From assembly GCA_910584585.1 (NCBI GenBank), contig CAJUBP010000033.1:29367-55610 (forward strand): a stretch of DNA of 26,244 nt, given 5' to 3'. Shown here one piece after another: positions 16,044-23,278 of the stretch. The position numbers and the translations under genes were made by a program. The stretch's first letter is position 1. Each line of letters begins with the position of its first letter. The notes beneath the pieces are model-generated. The model was not told the origin of the DNA and ran no database searches. It worked only from the letters and a program-made list of their open reading frames with translations. Source of the DNA: an uncultured Lachnospiraceae bacterium (GTDB lineage Bacteria > Bacillota > Clostridia > Lachnospirales > Lachnospiraceae).

Positions 16044-16106
16044 AGAAATTGGGGATTAAGATAAATACTGGCATTCAGCCATTTTTCTCTCATTTTCATC
16101 AGGTCA

Positions 16107-17306
16107 TTATGAATTAATTGCTTTTTGAAAATCTTCCTGTGCATCCTGAAATTTAACATGAGTATAGGTATTCATCGTAACACTGATATCCGAGTGTCCC
16201 ATAATATACTGAAGCATCTTCGGATTCATTCCCGACTTAGCCATATTAGAACAAAATGTATGGCGACACACATGTGGTGTAATCGGCGGCATCTGAACCT
16301 TATATATGCTATTGTACTTTTCCCGAATATGTTGGAAATACTTTTCCCAATGTAATGCCACCATAGGCATATCATTCTTATCAAGGAATAAAAATCCTGT
16401 CATTCCATCAACCATCGGTTCAACTTTGGGATTGACCCTGTCCTTAAGTATTCTCTTGAAACAAGCCACCACCTCATCAGACATTGGAACATATCTCTCG
16501 CCACTTTCTGTCTTAGGCTTTTCAATGATATACTGCATCTGACTTGTTCTCTGTAATTGATGATTTACCCGTATTCTTTTGTTTTTAAAATCCAAATCTG
16601 ATTTTGTAAGCCCACAGAACTCTGATATACGAAGTCCTGTGTTAAAGAGAATAAATATTGCATCATAGTACTTGCAAAAATGCGCATCTTCTTTTATGAA
16701 TCTTAGAAATTCCCGCTCCTGCTTTCTTGTGACAGCTTCTCTTCTCACACTATCATTCACAATAACATTGACCAGTTCAAAGCCAAATGGATTTTTGCGA
16801 ATCAAGTCATCTTCTTCCGCCATCTGAAATGCCGGTCTTAATACTCCCCGGATAGTATGAATTGAACTATAACCTTTTCCATCTACCCTCTGAAGCTTGA
16901 TCAACCAGGCTTTCGCATCCGATAATTTCACTTTGTCGATTCTTTTTTTGCCAAAATCATCTTTTTTCAGCAGATTAATTACCGTCTTATAACCAGCATA
17001 AGTACTCTGTCTGACCCCTATTTTAAGACTTACATATTTCTCCACTAATTCAAGAACTGTAAGTCCTCCACCTCCTGGAACAAGTCCGTTAAACATATCC
17101 TGTTCCAGCTGTTTTTCCTTTTCTCTTAAAGAAAGCTCCATTTTCTTTCCTTTAGGTATAGGATCATTATGGTCCAAACGCCAACTATATAAATTCCCTT
17201 CATTTCCATGAATATCTACATATCTAAAACGATAACGTCCATCTGCTCTCTGGTACTCTCCTTCGTGAAGAATTCTATTGCGATTATCTCGTCTTTTCTC
17301 ACTCAT
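16107..17306 (-). CDS. int: Tn916-type tyrosine recombinase (integrase)
   Basis: A 399-residue integrase. The N-terminus MSEKRRDNRNRIL followed by the GEYQRADGRYRFRYVD beta-sheet segment is close to Tn916 Int and forms the arm-binding domain (about 1-70). The core-binding SAM-like domain follows (85-175), then the catalytic domain with Arg225 (TGLRISEF), His345-x-x-Arg348 (HVCRHTF), His371 (GHSD) and nucleophile Tyr381. All catalytic residues are present. ATG 17306 is chosen over the upstream 17342 because AAAGGAG lies eight bases before it and Tn916 Int starts at the same point. Its 3' end faces the LMW-PTP attachment site, the usual place for int at an element end. Confidence 0.95.
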   Translation of the reverse strand: MSEKRRDNRNRILHEGEYQRADGRYRFRYVDIHGNEGNLYSWRLDHNDPIPKGKKMELSLREKEKQLEQDMFNGLVPGGGGLTVLELVEKYVSLKIGVRQSTYAGYKTVINLLKKDDFGKKRIDKVKLSDAKAWLIKLQRVDGKGYSSIHTIRGVLRPAFQMAEEDDLIRKNPFGFELVNVIVNDSVRREAVTRKQEREFLRFIKEDAHFCKYYDAIFILFNTGLRISEFCGLTKSDLDFKNKRIRVNHQLQRTSQMQYIIEKPKTESGERYVPMSDEVVACFKRILKDRVNPKVEPMVDGMTGFLFLDKNDMPMVALHWEKYFQHIREKYNSIYKVQMPPITPHVCRHTFCSNMAKSGMNPKMLQYIMGHSDISVTMNTYTHVKFQDAQEDFQKAINS

Positions 17307-17387
17307 AGCTTTGTCTCCTTTCAAAAAAGAGAGCCCTAGCATGGTTATTGTACCACATTTGTGCCCCCTTTTCTACTACTTTACATA

Positions 17388-17615
17388 TTAAATTGCAGTT
17401 GACTCTGCCAGAAATTGCTCAAATTTCTCTTTCTTAAACAAAACTTTGTTTCCTACTAACAGATAAAACTCCCCATTTGGATGGATATCTACAATTTGTC
17501 TAAGTCTCTTTTCACCAATGTGATAAAACTGTGCCGCTTCAGTTACAGAAAGCAAATATCGCTTCCATATAGGAATATCTATACTCTGATTCTCTAATTC
17601 ATTTTCATCATCCAT
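17388..17615 (-). CDS. xis: Tn916-type excisionase Xis
   Basis: A 75-residue winged-helix excisionase. The DIPIWKRYLLSVTEAAQFYHIGEKRLRQI segment closely follows Tn916 Xis, with the wing GNKVLFKKEKFEQFL at the C-terminus. It bends DNA at the element ends and steers Int toward excision. Position just upstream of int supports this. The open frame reaches a TTG at 17627, but the GGAG ribosome site lies inside that extension, six bases before ATG 17615, which I take as the start. It overlaps the PemK-like gene by eight bases, so the two are translated together. Confidence 0.9.
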   Translation of the reverse strand: MDDENELENQSIDIPIWKRYLLSVTEAAQFYHIGEKRLRQIVDIHPNGEFYLLVGNKVLFKKEKFEQFLAESTAI

Positions 17616-17973
17616 CATATTCTCCAATCTGCAGCTGTCTGACTAACATCGCATCAACCTTTTTTATTGCATCTGTGCTGACAATCATCCCGGCAGTCTG
17701 TATTATCTGTTCCTCATTTATTGTGACAAGCTGCTCCGGTAAAAACATTGTTGTATGTCTTAAAAATCCTCTAATTTCTGAAGGCTCAATATTGAAATGT
17801 ACTGGAATATAATCCTTTTTCAACTTAGTTGTCCCCGGAACAACTGTGTATACAGGTGATTTTCCGTTTGCTTTGTCGCAGCTTATTACAATACATGGTC
17901 TCCTTCCAGCTTGTATATGCCTGAGTCCACTTTTTAATTCAGCCCACACAATCATATTTCTCTTTATCTTCAC
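17608..17973 (-). CDS. PemK/MazF family toxin-like protein
   Basis: A 121-residue protein with the MazF/PemK opening (MIVWAELKSGLRHIQAGRRPCIVIS), the VVPGTTKLKK strand that holds the family's catalytic Thr, and LPEQLVTINEEQI near the C-terminus. In this family the protein cuts mRNA at short sites. No neighbour looks like a MazE/PemI antitoxin; the gene before it is a recombinase-like protein. Start is GTG 17973 with GAGG nine bases upstream, overlapping the previous gene as GTGA. It may be a toxin-derived regulator of the element and not a full toxin-antitoxin pair. Confidence 0.82.
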   Translation of the reverse strand: MKIKRNMIVWAELKSGLRHIQAGRRPCIVISCDKANGKSPVYTVVPGTTKLKKDYIPVHFNIEPSEIRGFLRHTTMFLPEQLVTINEEQIIQTAGMIVSTDAIKKVDAMLVRQLQIGEYDG

Positions 17974-18389
17974 TGCAGATCACCTCTCTTTGGTGGAATA
18001 TACAAGTCAACCTTGGGTTCCTTCTCATCTACACTGAATAATCTATACCCAGCTTCCCTTACTGCTCCTATTTTTAAATAAGAATCTGCTATTCCGTCTG
18101 AAATAGCATCGAGATTTGTTACGATAAGCGCATCTGCCTTTCCTGCTCTCATATATCTTATTGCCTTATAAAACACTTCATCCCTTAATCGTCGTCCAAA
18201 AATTCCTCTTCGGAATACTTTCATAGGAATAAGATTGTTATTGTCAGCAAATTCCATGATTCGTTTCAACTGCTTATTTTCCTTTTTCTCTGCTGCAATA
18301 CAGTCATTCTCCTCATCAGAAGACAACATCACAACACACTTTATCGGCTGTATGGTCAGTGGCTTTTTCTTTCTTCCTGCTCTTCTCAT
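17970..18389 (-). CDS. Reduced serine-recombinase-like protein
   Basis: 139 residues resembling only the N-terminal resolvase fold of large serine recombinases: CVVMLSSDEEN at the place of the YxRVS(S/T)DEQ catalytic strand, LRDEVFYKAIRYMRAGKADALIVTNLDAISD at the place of the D-R-x-x-R strand, and VREAGYRLFSVDE after it. The Arg residues of the active site are replaced (TNLDAISD where kLDRLSR is usual), and there is no DNA-binding domain. It is therefore probably not an active recombinase; a regulatory or accessory role is inference. It starts one base after the stop of the XRE gene and overlaps the PemK-like gene by four bases. Confidence 0.65.
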   Translation of the reverse strand: MRRAGRKKKPLTIQPIKCVVMLSSDEENDCIAAEKKENKQLKRIMEFADNNNLIPMKVFRRGIFGRRLRDEVFYKAIRYMRAGKADALIVTNLDAISDGIADSYLKIGAVREAGYRLFSVDEKEPKVDLYIPPKRGDLQ

Positions 18390-18390
18390 T

Positions 18391-18741
18391 TCAAACCACT
18401 TCCTTTCTTGCCTCTAAGCCTTCAATAAAAATCAAACATGTAGACATTGCATATTCTCTATCATTTGGTTTAAGCATCTGCAATTTATCTTCCAATACAG
18501 ACAAATCTTTATTCTCATGTTTTTCCCTGCTTTCAATTCCAAACAATGTATTAGGATCTACTCCATACTTTGTTACAATCTTCAGCATAAGTTCCAGACT
18601 CATCCGATGTCTTCCCTGCTCAATTTGCGAATAATGAATATAACTTACATCAAGGCTCTCCGCCATATCATTCTGTGTATATCCATATTTATTTCTAATA
18701 CTTCTCAAAGTATTACCAACTGCATAAATATCATATATCAT
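18391..18741 (-). CDS. XRE-family transcriptional regulator
   Basis: A 116-residue Cro/C1-type protein. The helix-turn-helix spans about residues 8-60 (LRSIRNKYGYTQNDMAESLDVSYIHYSQIEQGRHR), followed by a short helical tail. Start ATG 18741 has GAGG nine bases upstream; it overlaps the stop of the small gene before it. It likely controls transfer or maintenance genes of the element, but no target is shown. Confidence 0.85.
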   Translation of the reverse strand: MIYDIYAVGNTLRSIRNKYGYTQNDMAESLDVSYIHYSQIEQGRHRMSLELMLKIVTKYGVDPNTLFGIESREKHENKDLSVLEDKLQMLKPNDREYAMSTCLIFIEGLEARKEVV

Positions 18742-18901
18742 CCTGAATAACCTCACTCTCTAACCGATTCATGATGTATTCCACTGCCTCAGCCTCTGTT
18801 GGGCATTTGATGACTGGCTTCCCATAGTCATCAAATACCACTGTTTCAGAAGCAAATACAATGTAGGAATACCTGCCTGAATTCCTAACACTCAATCGCA
18901 T
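18731..18901 (-). CDS. Small protein of unknown function
   Basis: A 56-residue reading frame, MRLSVRNSGRYSYIVFASE onward, with an EAEAVEYIMNRLESE helix. I do not recognise it. ATG 18901 has GAGG upstream, and it overlaps genes on both sides (18885-18901 and 18731-18741), which supports real translation within the operon. Confidence 0.55.
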   Translation of the reverse strand: MRLSVRNSGRYSYIVFASETVVFDDYGKPVIKCPTEAEAVEYIMNRLESEVIQDDI

Positions 18902-19253
18902 AATTGTTGTACCTCGCACTCATAGTACCAAGGTCAAATATTGTCACACCCAAATCATTTATGCGATCCATCATTGACTTTAAATCTTCCGGATTTCTTG
19001 TAATCTCATAAATATCTTCTACGACAAGTACCTTGTAATCTGAAATCTCAAGAATTTCCATCAGCTGACGCATCTGAGGTCTGTCAACCGATGTAGATGC
19101 TCCATCATCTACAACAGTCTGATCACACTCAATTCCCACACTTAAAGCATATGTCTGATCAAGTTCTTTCTGTCGGTTCACATTATTCATACTCATCATT
19201 GACTTTATAAACAAAAGTCCTTTGTAAAGTTCTTTTCCGTTATACTTTTTCAT
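18885..19253 (-). CDS. Second reduced serine-recombinase-like protein
   Basis: 122 residues matching the resolvase N-terminal domain: a first strand with KSMMSMNNVNRQKELDQTYA, then DDGASTSVDRPQMRQLMEIL (the DDGxSGxxxxRPxxxxLL motif), YKVLVVEDIYEITRNPEDL (the D-R-L-S-R strand, with the first Arg lost) and LGVTIFDLG. No DNA-binding tail. ATG 19253 has AGGAAGG eight bases upstream; earlier ATG at 19310 has none. With the gene at 17970 this makes two such reduced proteins in one operon. Confidence 0.65.
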   Translation of the reverse strand: MKKYNGKELYKGLLFIKSMMSMNNVNRQKELDQTYALSVGIECDQTVVDDGASTSVDRPQMRQLMEILEISDYKVLVVEDIYEITRNPEDLKSMMDRINDLGVTIFDLGTMSARYNNYAIEC

Positions 19254-19379
19254 GGCTATTACCTTCCTTAATTGAAATATTAAAGAAAGCATTGTGCACG
19301 CCGCTTTCAAACTCTGTGCTGTATCTCAAGCACAAGTATATTGTAATCTGCCACACCTTAATTGCCGACCGTGTACAGG

Positions 19380-19405
19380 CGACAATTATGTCGTGTAAAC
19401 ACGAC
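19380..19405. promoter_or_regulatory. Overlapping palindromes, candidate operator
   Basis: GTCGTGTAAACACGAC (19390-19405) is a 16-bp palindrome, and CGACA-ATTA-TGTCG (19380-19393) overlaps it. They lie three bases after the XRE stop, ahead of the operon that starts at 19253. Probably bound by an XRE protein of the element. Confidence 0.5.
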
Positions 19406-19407
19406 AA

Positions 19408-19755
19408 TCACTTTTCAACTGACACGCTTTTCATTGCTTTCATCATTGCAAGACACTGTCTTATCTGCAATTCATCCATATCTGAAAGAACATCCATTGC
19501 CTCAGATAATAGTTCTGAATTTTCTTCATTCTTTCCATACATTATGAAATCAACAGATACACCAAGTACGATTGCCAGATTATCTAATGTCTGTGTCTTA
19601 AAATCTCCACCATTTTCAATCGCAGATAATGCTTGTCTGCCTATACCTACTCTATGAGCTAACTCATCCTGTGATAATCCTATCGCCTTTCTCCTGTCAG
19701 CAATTCGTATTCCTCTCTCATAATCCTTTTCTCTTGTCTGTGCTTTACTGCTCAT
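19408..19755 (-). CDS. XRE-family repressor-like regulator
   Basis: A 115-residue protein with a clear helix-turn-helix (RRKAIGLSQDELAHRVGIGRQALSAIENG, residues about 21-50) and a C-terminal helix that may dimerise. GGAGG lies four bases before ATG 19755. A terminator hairpin stands about 55 bases upstream of its start, so its expression may be limited, and a palindromic operator lies just past its stop. Confidence 0.88.
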   Translation of the reverse strand: MSSKAQTREKDYERGIRIADRRKAIGLSQDELAHRVGIGRQALSAIENGGDFKTQTLDNLAIVLGVSVDFIMYGKNEENSELLSEAMDVLSDMDELQIRQCLAMMKAMKSVSVEK

Positions 19756-19809
19756 AAATCCTCCTTGCCGCCCTTGGAAACGAACAAGTCGGATTACCCT
19801 TTACATCAC

Positions 19810-19865
19810 AAAAAAGACGCACGAGGAAACCAGTATCATAAATACTGTTCGTTTCCCCTGCGTCT
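19810..19865 (-). terminator. Terminator ahead of the XRE gene, possible attenuator
   Basis: On the minus strand AGACGCA/TGCGTCT, GGAAAC/GTTTCC and CAGTAT/ATACTG form a long hairpin (19815-19865) followed by six T (19810-19815). A perfect 10-base complement to the 5' side of the stem (19847-19856 with 19776-19785) lies between the T-run and the XRE ribosome site. Confidence 0.7.
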
Positions 19866-19925
19866 CTGGTGCTTCCATCTTTCGATGTGCCCTTATCAGG
19901 TGGGCTGTAATTTAATTTTCAATCA

Positions 19926-20129
19926 TTATATTCTGAAAGTCCCATTCTCAGAATGTTCCTTCATCATTCCCTCGGAATACTTCTTAAGTATCATCACTCG
20001 CTTGCATCTGTCACACTTAATTCCAATATTCTGAAGTGCCACAGCGAAATCATCACCGCATACAAAGTATTCCATCATTAACTTGTTGCATTTTTTACAT
20101 CTAATTTCTATAACATTTCCTTTGTTCAA
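19926..20129 (-). CDS. Com-like zinc ribbon protein
   Basis: A 67-residue protein with two Cys-x2-Cys knuckles (IRCKKCNKL and IKCDRCKRV), resembling the Com translational regulators of phages and mobile elements. The frame is open to an ATG at 20150, but AAGGAG lies inside that part, nine bases before a TTG at 20129, so I prefer the TTG; the ATG start remains possible. Role inferred from the family; likely binds nucleic acid. Confidence 0.65.
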   Translation of the reverse strand: MNKGNVIEIRCKKCNKLMMEYFVCGDDFAVALQNIGIKCDRCKRVMILKKYSEGMMKEHSENGTFRI

Positions 20130-20215
20130 TTCAGTTCGCTCCTTATTCATACAAAATCATCAATCTACAATTCTGTACTCGTAAAGGAAAGGGAAATCAC
20201 CTTTGCAAGCCTTTT

Positions 20216-20301
20216 GCCGGGAGTTCCGATGAATGTCTGCACATTCCCCGGCTTTGCTGATCTAAAGCCAACTGATATGAATTGTGCTGTCAGCACACAA
20301 T
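20216..20301. other. Structured stretch between two small genes
   Basis: GCCGGG/CCCGGC (20216-20221, 20247-20252) encloses a stacked GAATGT/ACATTC stem, and a second hairpin (ATTGTGCTG/CAGC-AC-ACAAT) spans 20281-20301. No T-run follows. It could be a leader structure of the zinc ribbon gene or an RNA element. Confidence 0.4.
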
Positions 20302-20305
20302 CACA

Positions 20306-20551
20306 TCAGGCTCCGGCTCTTTCCATAAACCACATATTGTTATCTTCATAGAAAAGGAATATTTCCTTTCCATCTACCACACAGGTATAACGCTCTCCAA
20401 CGCCGCCAGCCCTTGTACTGGCTGCTCTGCGCTTGTCTTTTACTCGTGTAATCTCATACTTTCTGCCATCTTCCCACGTTATCTCTTTGGGAATGAGCAG
20501 TCCGTCCTTTGAAAATTCTGCAAGTACATCAACATATACCTTATTGCTCAA
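20306..20551 (-). CDS. Small conserved mobile-element protein
   Basis: An 81-residue protein starting (TTG) SNKVYVDVLAEF, with WEDGRKYEITRVKD and RYTCVVDGKEIFLFYEDNNMWFMER. I recall this type beside LexA-like genes in Firmicute integrative elements, but its function is unknown to me. The start TTG 20551 has AGGAAGG eight bases upstream, overlapping the LexA-like gene's stop; the frame extends further up but without a ribosome site. Confidence 0.7.
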   Translation of the reverse strand: MSNKVYVDVLAEFSKDGLLIPKEITWEDGRKYEITRVKDKRRAASTRAGGVGERYTCVVDGKEIFLFYEDNNMWFMERAGA

Positions 20552-20565
20552 TGTAATCACCTTCC

Positions 20566-20808
20566 TTACAAGATTGCTATTGCTCTGGAAGCATCCATCT
20601 TCCTTGCTATATAGCCTTTTTCTTCTAATATTTTCAGATGTGCATAAACACTTGAAGTCGATGCCACCCCTACCATCTTGCATATCTCCCTGATAGTAGG
20701 AGCATAACCATTAACTCTCTGATATTGCATAATGCTTTCATACACATTCTGCTGCTTCTCCGTCAATGGTGCTCTGTCTACCAGATCAATTCTTTCTGCT
20801 TCGCTCAT
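20566..20808 (-). CDS. LexA-type DNA-binding domain without the protease domain
   Basis: 80 residues matching the LexA winged helix-turn-helix almost end to end: LTEKQQNVYESIMQYQRVNGYAPTIREICKMVG, then SVYAHLKILEEKGYI and RAIAIL. The frame stops (TAA) exactly where the linker and S24 serine protease domain would begin, so it cannot be self-cleaved. It may bind SOS-type boxes without responding to DNA damage, or act with another protein. Good ribosome site (GGAGG). It precedes the small gene at 20551 in an operon. Confidence 0.82.
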   Translation of the reverse strand: MSEAERIDLVDRAPLTEKQQNVYESIMQYQRVNGYAPTIREICKMVGVASTSSVYAHLKILEEKGYIARKMDASRAIAIL

Positions 20809-20897
20809 GTTCCGCCTCCCTCTTCTTTAACTCTATCGCTACTCGTAGTGCAGCTCAATTCCGCTTCGCTTCATTTCGCTCACGGCAGTCGCCGTAT

Positions 20898-20958
20898 CAG
20901 ATAACCAAGTCCCATATGTTTATGTACAAGCACAACACATCTGCGCCTTGATTATCTG
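20898..20958. terminator. Inverted repeat after the polymerase gene
   Basis: CAGATAACCAAG (20898-20909) and CTTGATTATCTG (20947-20958) pair at 11 of 12 bases just after the dinB stop. There is no clear T-run, so termination is a guess. Confidence 0.3.
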
Positions 20959-20971
20959 GCACTTCTCGTTG

Positions 20972-22222
20972 CTAACCTGAGAAGTACCCATGTGGATGTA
21001 CTGTGTGTTCTTCTTTTGCATTGACTGCCGACAGAATCCTGTCCCGGTACATGAGTCCCCTCTGGATACTGTAAAATCCAAATCTTCTGCGTATCTCATC
21101 AACCGCTGAATCCATCTTCATCTGCTTTTCACGCTTCTCCACACTTGAGAACAAATCAATCTGTTCCCAATAATTATCTGTTACTAAGTCTGCACCTCGG
21201 ACACCAATACTGCGTATTGGTTTGCTCCAGTTATAGTTTTCCTTAAATATCTGATAAGCGTATGCAGCTATCTCTCCGGTGATATTCGTTGCGTGGTCAA
21301 TCTTTTTCTGACGGGTAAAAGAGAATAGCTCATTATCCCTGACACTTATCTCAACCACTCTGCACCGGAATCCATTCTCACGAAGTCTTGCTGCAACACT
21401 CTCAGCCAGAATATAAAGAACAATCTTTACATCCTCATCGCATACTAAATCCTTTGGTGTCGTTGTGCTGTTTCCCACCGATTTGATTGGAGCGTGGGTA
21501 TTCTCCAGTTTGACAGGTGATTCATCATAGCCATTAGCAAATGACCATAAGATGCTGCCCATCTTTCCAAGGTGGCTGTTAAGCATCCCTTCATCTGCCC
21601 TTGCAAGATCACCTATGGTTCTGATACCGAATTTTGCAAGCTTCTGATTCGTGCTCCTTCCGACATATAGCAGATCACTTACCGGAAGTGCCCATGCCTT
21701 CTGCTTAAACTCACTCTTATACATAGTTGTGATTGCATCCGGCTTCTTATAATCTGAACCAAGCTTTGCAAATATCTTATTGAAAGAAACACCAACACTC
21801 ACTGTGATGCCAAGCTCTGACTTCATTCTCTTGCTGATTTCCTGTGCAATGAGCAATCCATCCCCTTTAAGGGAGCTGCTCCCTGTCACATCAAGCCAGC
21901 ACTCATCAATTCCATATGGCTCCTGCTTGTCCGTATATTCTGCATATATCTCATGCGCCATCCTTGAGAACCGAAGATATAAGTCCATTCTTGGTGAAAC
22001 AAATGTTATGTCCGGACAGACCTGCTTTGCCTGCCAGAGCGCCATTCCTGTTTTCACACCGTACTTCTTGGCAATATAGTCAGCAGTTAAGACAATCCCA
22101 TGTCTTGCCTCCGGGTCACCGCCTACTGCCAGTGGCTTTCCTGCAAGCTCCGGATGATGCAGATGCTCAATCGAAGCATAACAACAGTTGATATCTGAAT
22201 GAAGTATTACCCTGTCTCCCAT
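20972..22222 (-). CDS. dinB: Y-family DNA polymerase (DinB/UmuC type)
   Basis: A 416-residue translesion polymerase. The first catalytic motif is HSDINCCYASIE (Asp10), the second YGIDECWLDVTG with the acidic pair near residue 104; the helix-hairpin-helix region (TIGDLARADEGML) and little finger follow. It ends FYSIQRGLMYRDRILS. Length is normal, with no clear beta-clamp motif checked. Start ATG 22222: GGAGG eight bases before it, against only two for the ATG at 22228. Its promoter abuts a palindromic operator shared with the divergent S24 repressor, so it should be switched on by DNA damage when that repressor is cleaved. Confidence 0.9.
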   Translation of the reverse strand: MGDRVILHSDINCCYASIEHLHHPELAGKPLAVGGDPEARHGIVLTADYIAKKYGVKTGMALWQAKQVCPDITFVSPRMDLYLRFSRMAHEIYAEYTDKQEPYGIDECWLDVTGSSSLKGDGLLIAQEISKRMKSELGITVSVGVSFNKIFAKLGSDYKKPDAITTMYKSEFKQKAWALPVSDLLYVGRSTNQKLAKFGIRTIGDLARADEGMLNSHLGKMGSILWSFANGYDESPVKLENTHAPIKSVGNSTTTPKDLVCDEDVKIVLYILAESVAARLRENGFRCRVVEISVRDNELFSFTRQKKIDHATNITGEIAAYAYQIFKENYNWSKPIRSIGVRGADLVTDNYWEQIDLFSSVEKREKQMKMDSAVDEIRRRFGFYSIQRGLMYRDRILSAVNAKEEHTVHPHGYFSG

Positions 22223-22301
22223 CTGCATAACCTCCTGCATTTAATCTATCACTACCATAACCTTTAGTCCAAGTATATGAGTAATGTTCCTTACAGGGCA
22301 T

Positions 22302-22331
22302 AGTATAACCCCAAGAATAATCGACTGTCAA
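22302..22331 (-). promoter_or_regulatory. Promoter of the Y-family polymerase gene
   Basis: On the minus strand a consensus TTGACA (22326-22331), 18 bases, then TATACT (22302-22307). Confidence 0.8.
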
Positions 22332-22348
22332 CGGACACATGTGTCTGT
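22331..22348. promoter_or_regulatory. Palindromic operator between dinB and the S24 repressor
   Basis: ACGGACACATGTGTCTGT has a perfect 12-bp centre GACACATGTGTC (22334-22345). It touches the dinB -35 box and lies upstream of the repressor promoter. A half-copy GGACACAT recurs at 23214-23221, before the small XRE gene. Confidence 0.65.
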
Positions 22349-22373
22349 TTTCTCATTATATTGGATTTTTAAC

Positions 22374-22402
22374 TTGAATAATTGGTACTATTGCTATATA
22401 CT
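22374..22402 (+). promoter_or_regulatory. Promoter of the S24 repressor gene
   Basis: TTGAAT (22374-22379), 17 bases, TATACT (22397-22402), about 50 bases before the ATG. Confidence 0.7.
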
Positions 22403-22458
22403 ATGGAGTGAAAAGAGACATTAGAAATCAACTAATTGGAAAGAAAAGAGGCGTATGT

Positions 22459-23193
22459 ATGTACTCAATCGGAGAAATCATTTCAACATATAGAAAAAAG
22501 AAAGGCTTGCTCCAGCAGGATCTCGCTGATGAACTGGCAAAAGAAGGCATCAAGATTTCCTATAAAGCCATATCCAACTGGGAGAGAAATCTTGCTGAAC
22601 CAAGCGTTACCATATTTTACAAAGTGTGTAGAATCCTTGGTATCACTAATATGTATGAAGCATATTTTGGAGTAAATCCTGCTGATCCTTTTTCATCACT
22701 TACTGATGAAGGCAGGGAAAAGGCTATGGATTATATCAATCTGCTCCACGCATCCGGAATGTATGAAAAGCAAACTGCTAAGATAATTCCATTCAGAAGC
22801 ATTGATATTTTTGAAAATGCAGTATCAGCCGGAACCGGTAACTTTCTCGTAGACGGACCTAAAGAGACTGTACGCATAGATGAATCTATTCTGCCGGAAG
22901 ATACAACTTTCGGTGTACGCATTAGTGGTGACAGTATGGAACCTGAATTCCACGATGGTCAGATTGCATGGGTATTGCAACAGGAATCTGTTGCTAATGG
23001 AGAAATCGGCATCTTCGCTCTGAACGGAGAAGCCTATATCAAGAAGTTAAAGGACGACAAAGACGGAATTTTCCTTATCTCACTCAACGAAAAGTATGCA
23101 CCTATCAAGGTTGGAGAAAATGACCGCTTAGACATATTTGGAAAAGTTCTTGGAAAATCTGATGCTTCTGCTCTTACCGATCATTGCCGATAA
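22459..23193 (+). CDS. Cleavable XRE-S24 repressor (LexA/CI type)
   Basis: A 244-residue repressor. The N-terminal helix-turn-helix spans about 5-60 (LLQQDLADELAKEGIKISYKAISNWERN), then a linker and an S24 peptidase domain with catalytic Ser159 (ISGDSMEPEF) and Lys195 (EAYIKKLK). The likely self-cleavage bond is Ala124-Gly125 (AVSAGTGNF). Such proteins lose DNA binding when RecA filaments form. ATG 22459 has GAGG seven bases upstream; an upstream in-frame start at 22408 is at the predicted transcription start and unlikely. Divergent from dinB across a shared operator, so it probably represses the polymerase and perhaps itself and the element's excision. Confidence 0.9.
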   Translation: MYSIGEIISTYRKKKGLLQQDLADELAKEGIKISYKAISNWERNLAEPSVTIFYKVCRILGITNMYEAYFGVNPADPFSSLTDEGREKAMDYINLLHASGMYEKQTAKIIPFRSIDIFENAVSAGTGNFLVDGPKETVRIDESILPEDTTFGVRISGDSMEPEFHDGQIAWVLQQESVANGEIGIFALNGEAYIKKLKDDKDGIFLISLNEKYAPIKVGENDRLDIFGKVLGKSDASALTDHCR

Positions 23194-23278
23194 AAACGCA
23201 AGTCCTTTTTATTGGACACATTTTTTTGCATAATTGACAATAAGAAAATATCTATAGAACTGAAAGAAGGGATTTTTT

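Noticed and set aside
15875..16106. tRNA gene as the attachment site of the element
   Set aside because: No cloverleaf or T-loop sequence is visible; the copied sequence is the phosphatase coding segment.
19765..20034. Plus-strand reading frame over the terminator region
   Set aside because: It crosses the hairpin and the zinc ribbon gene and has no ribosome site.
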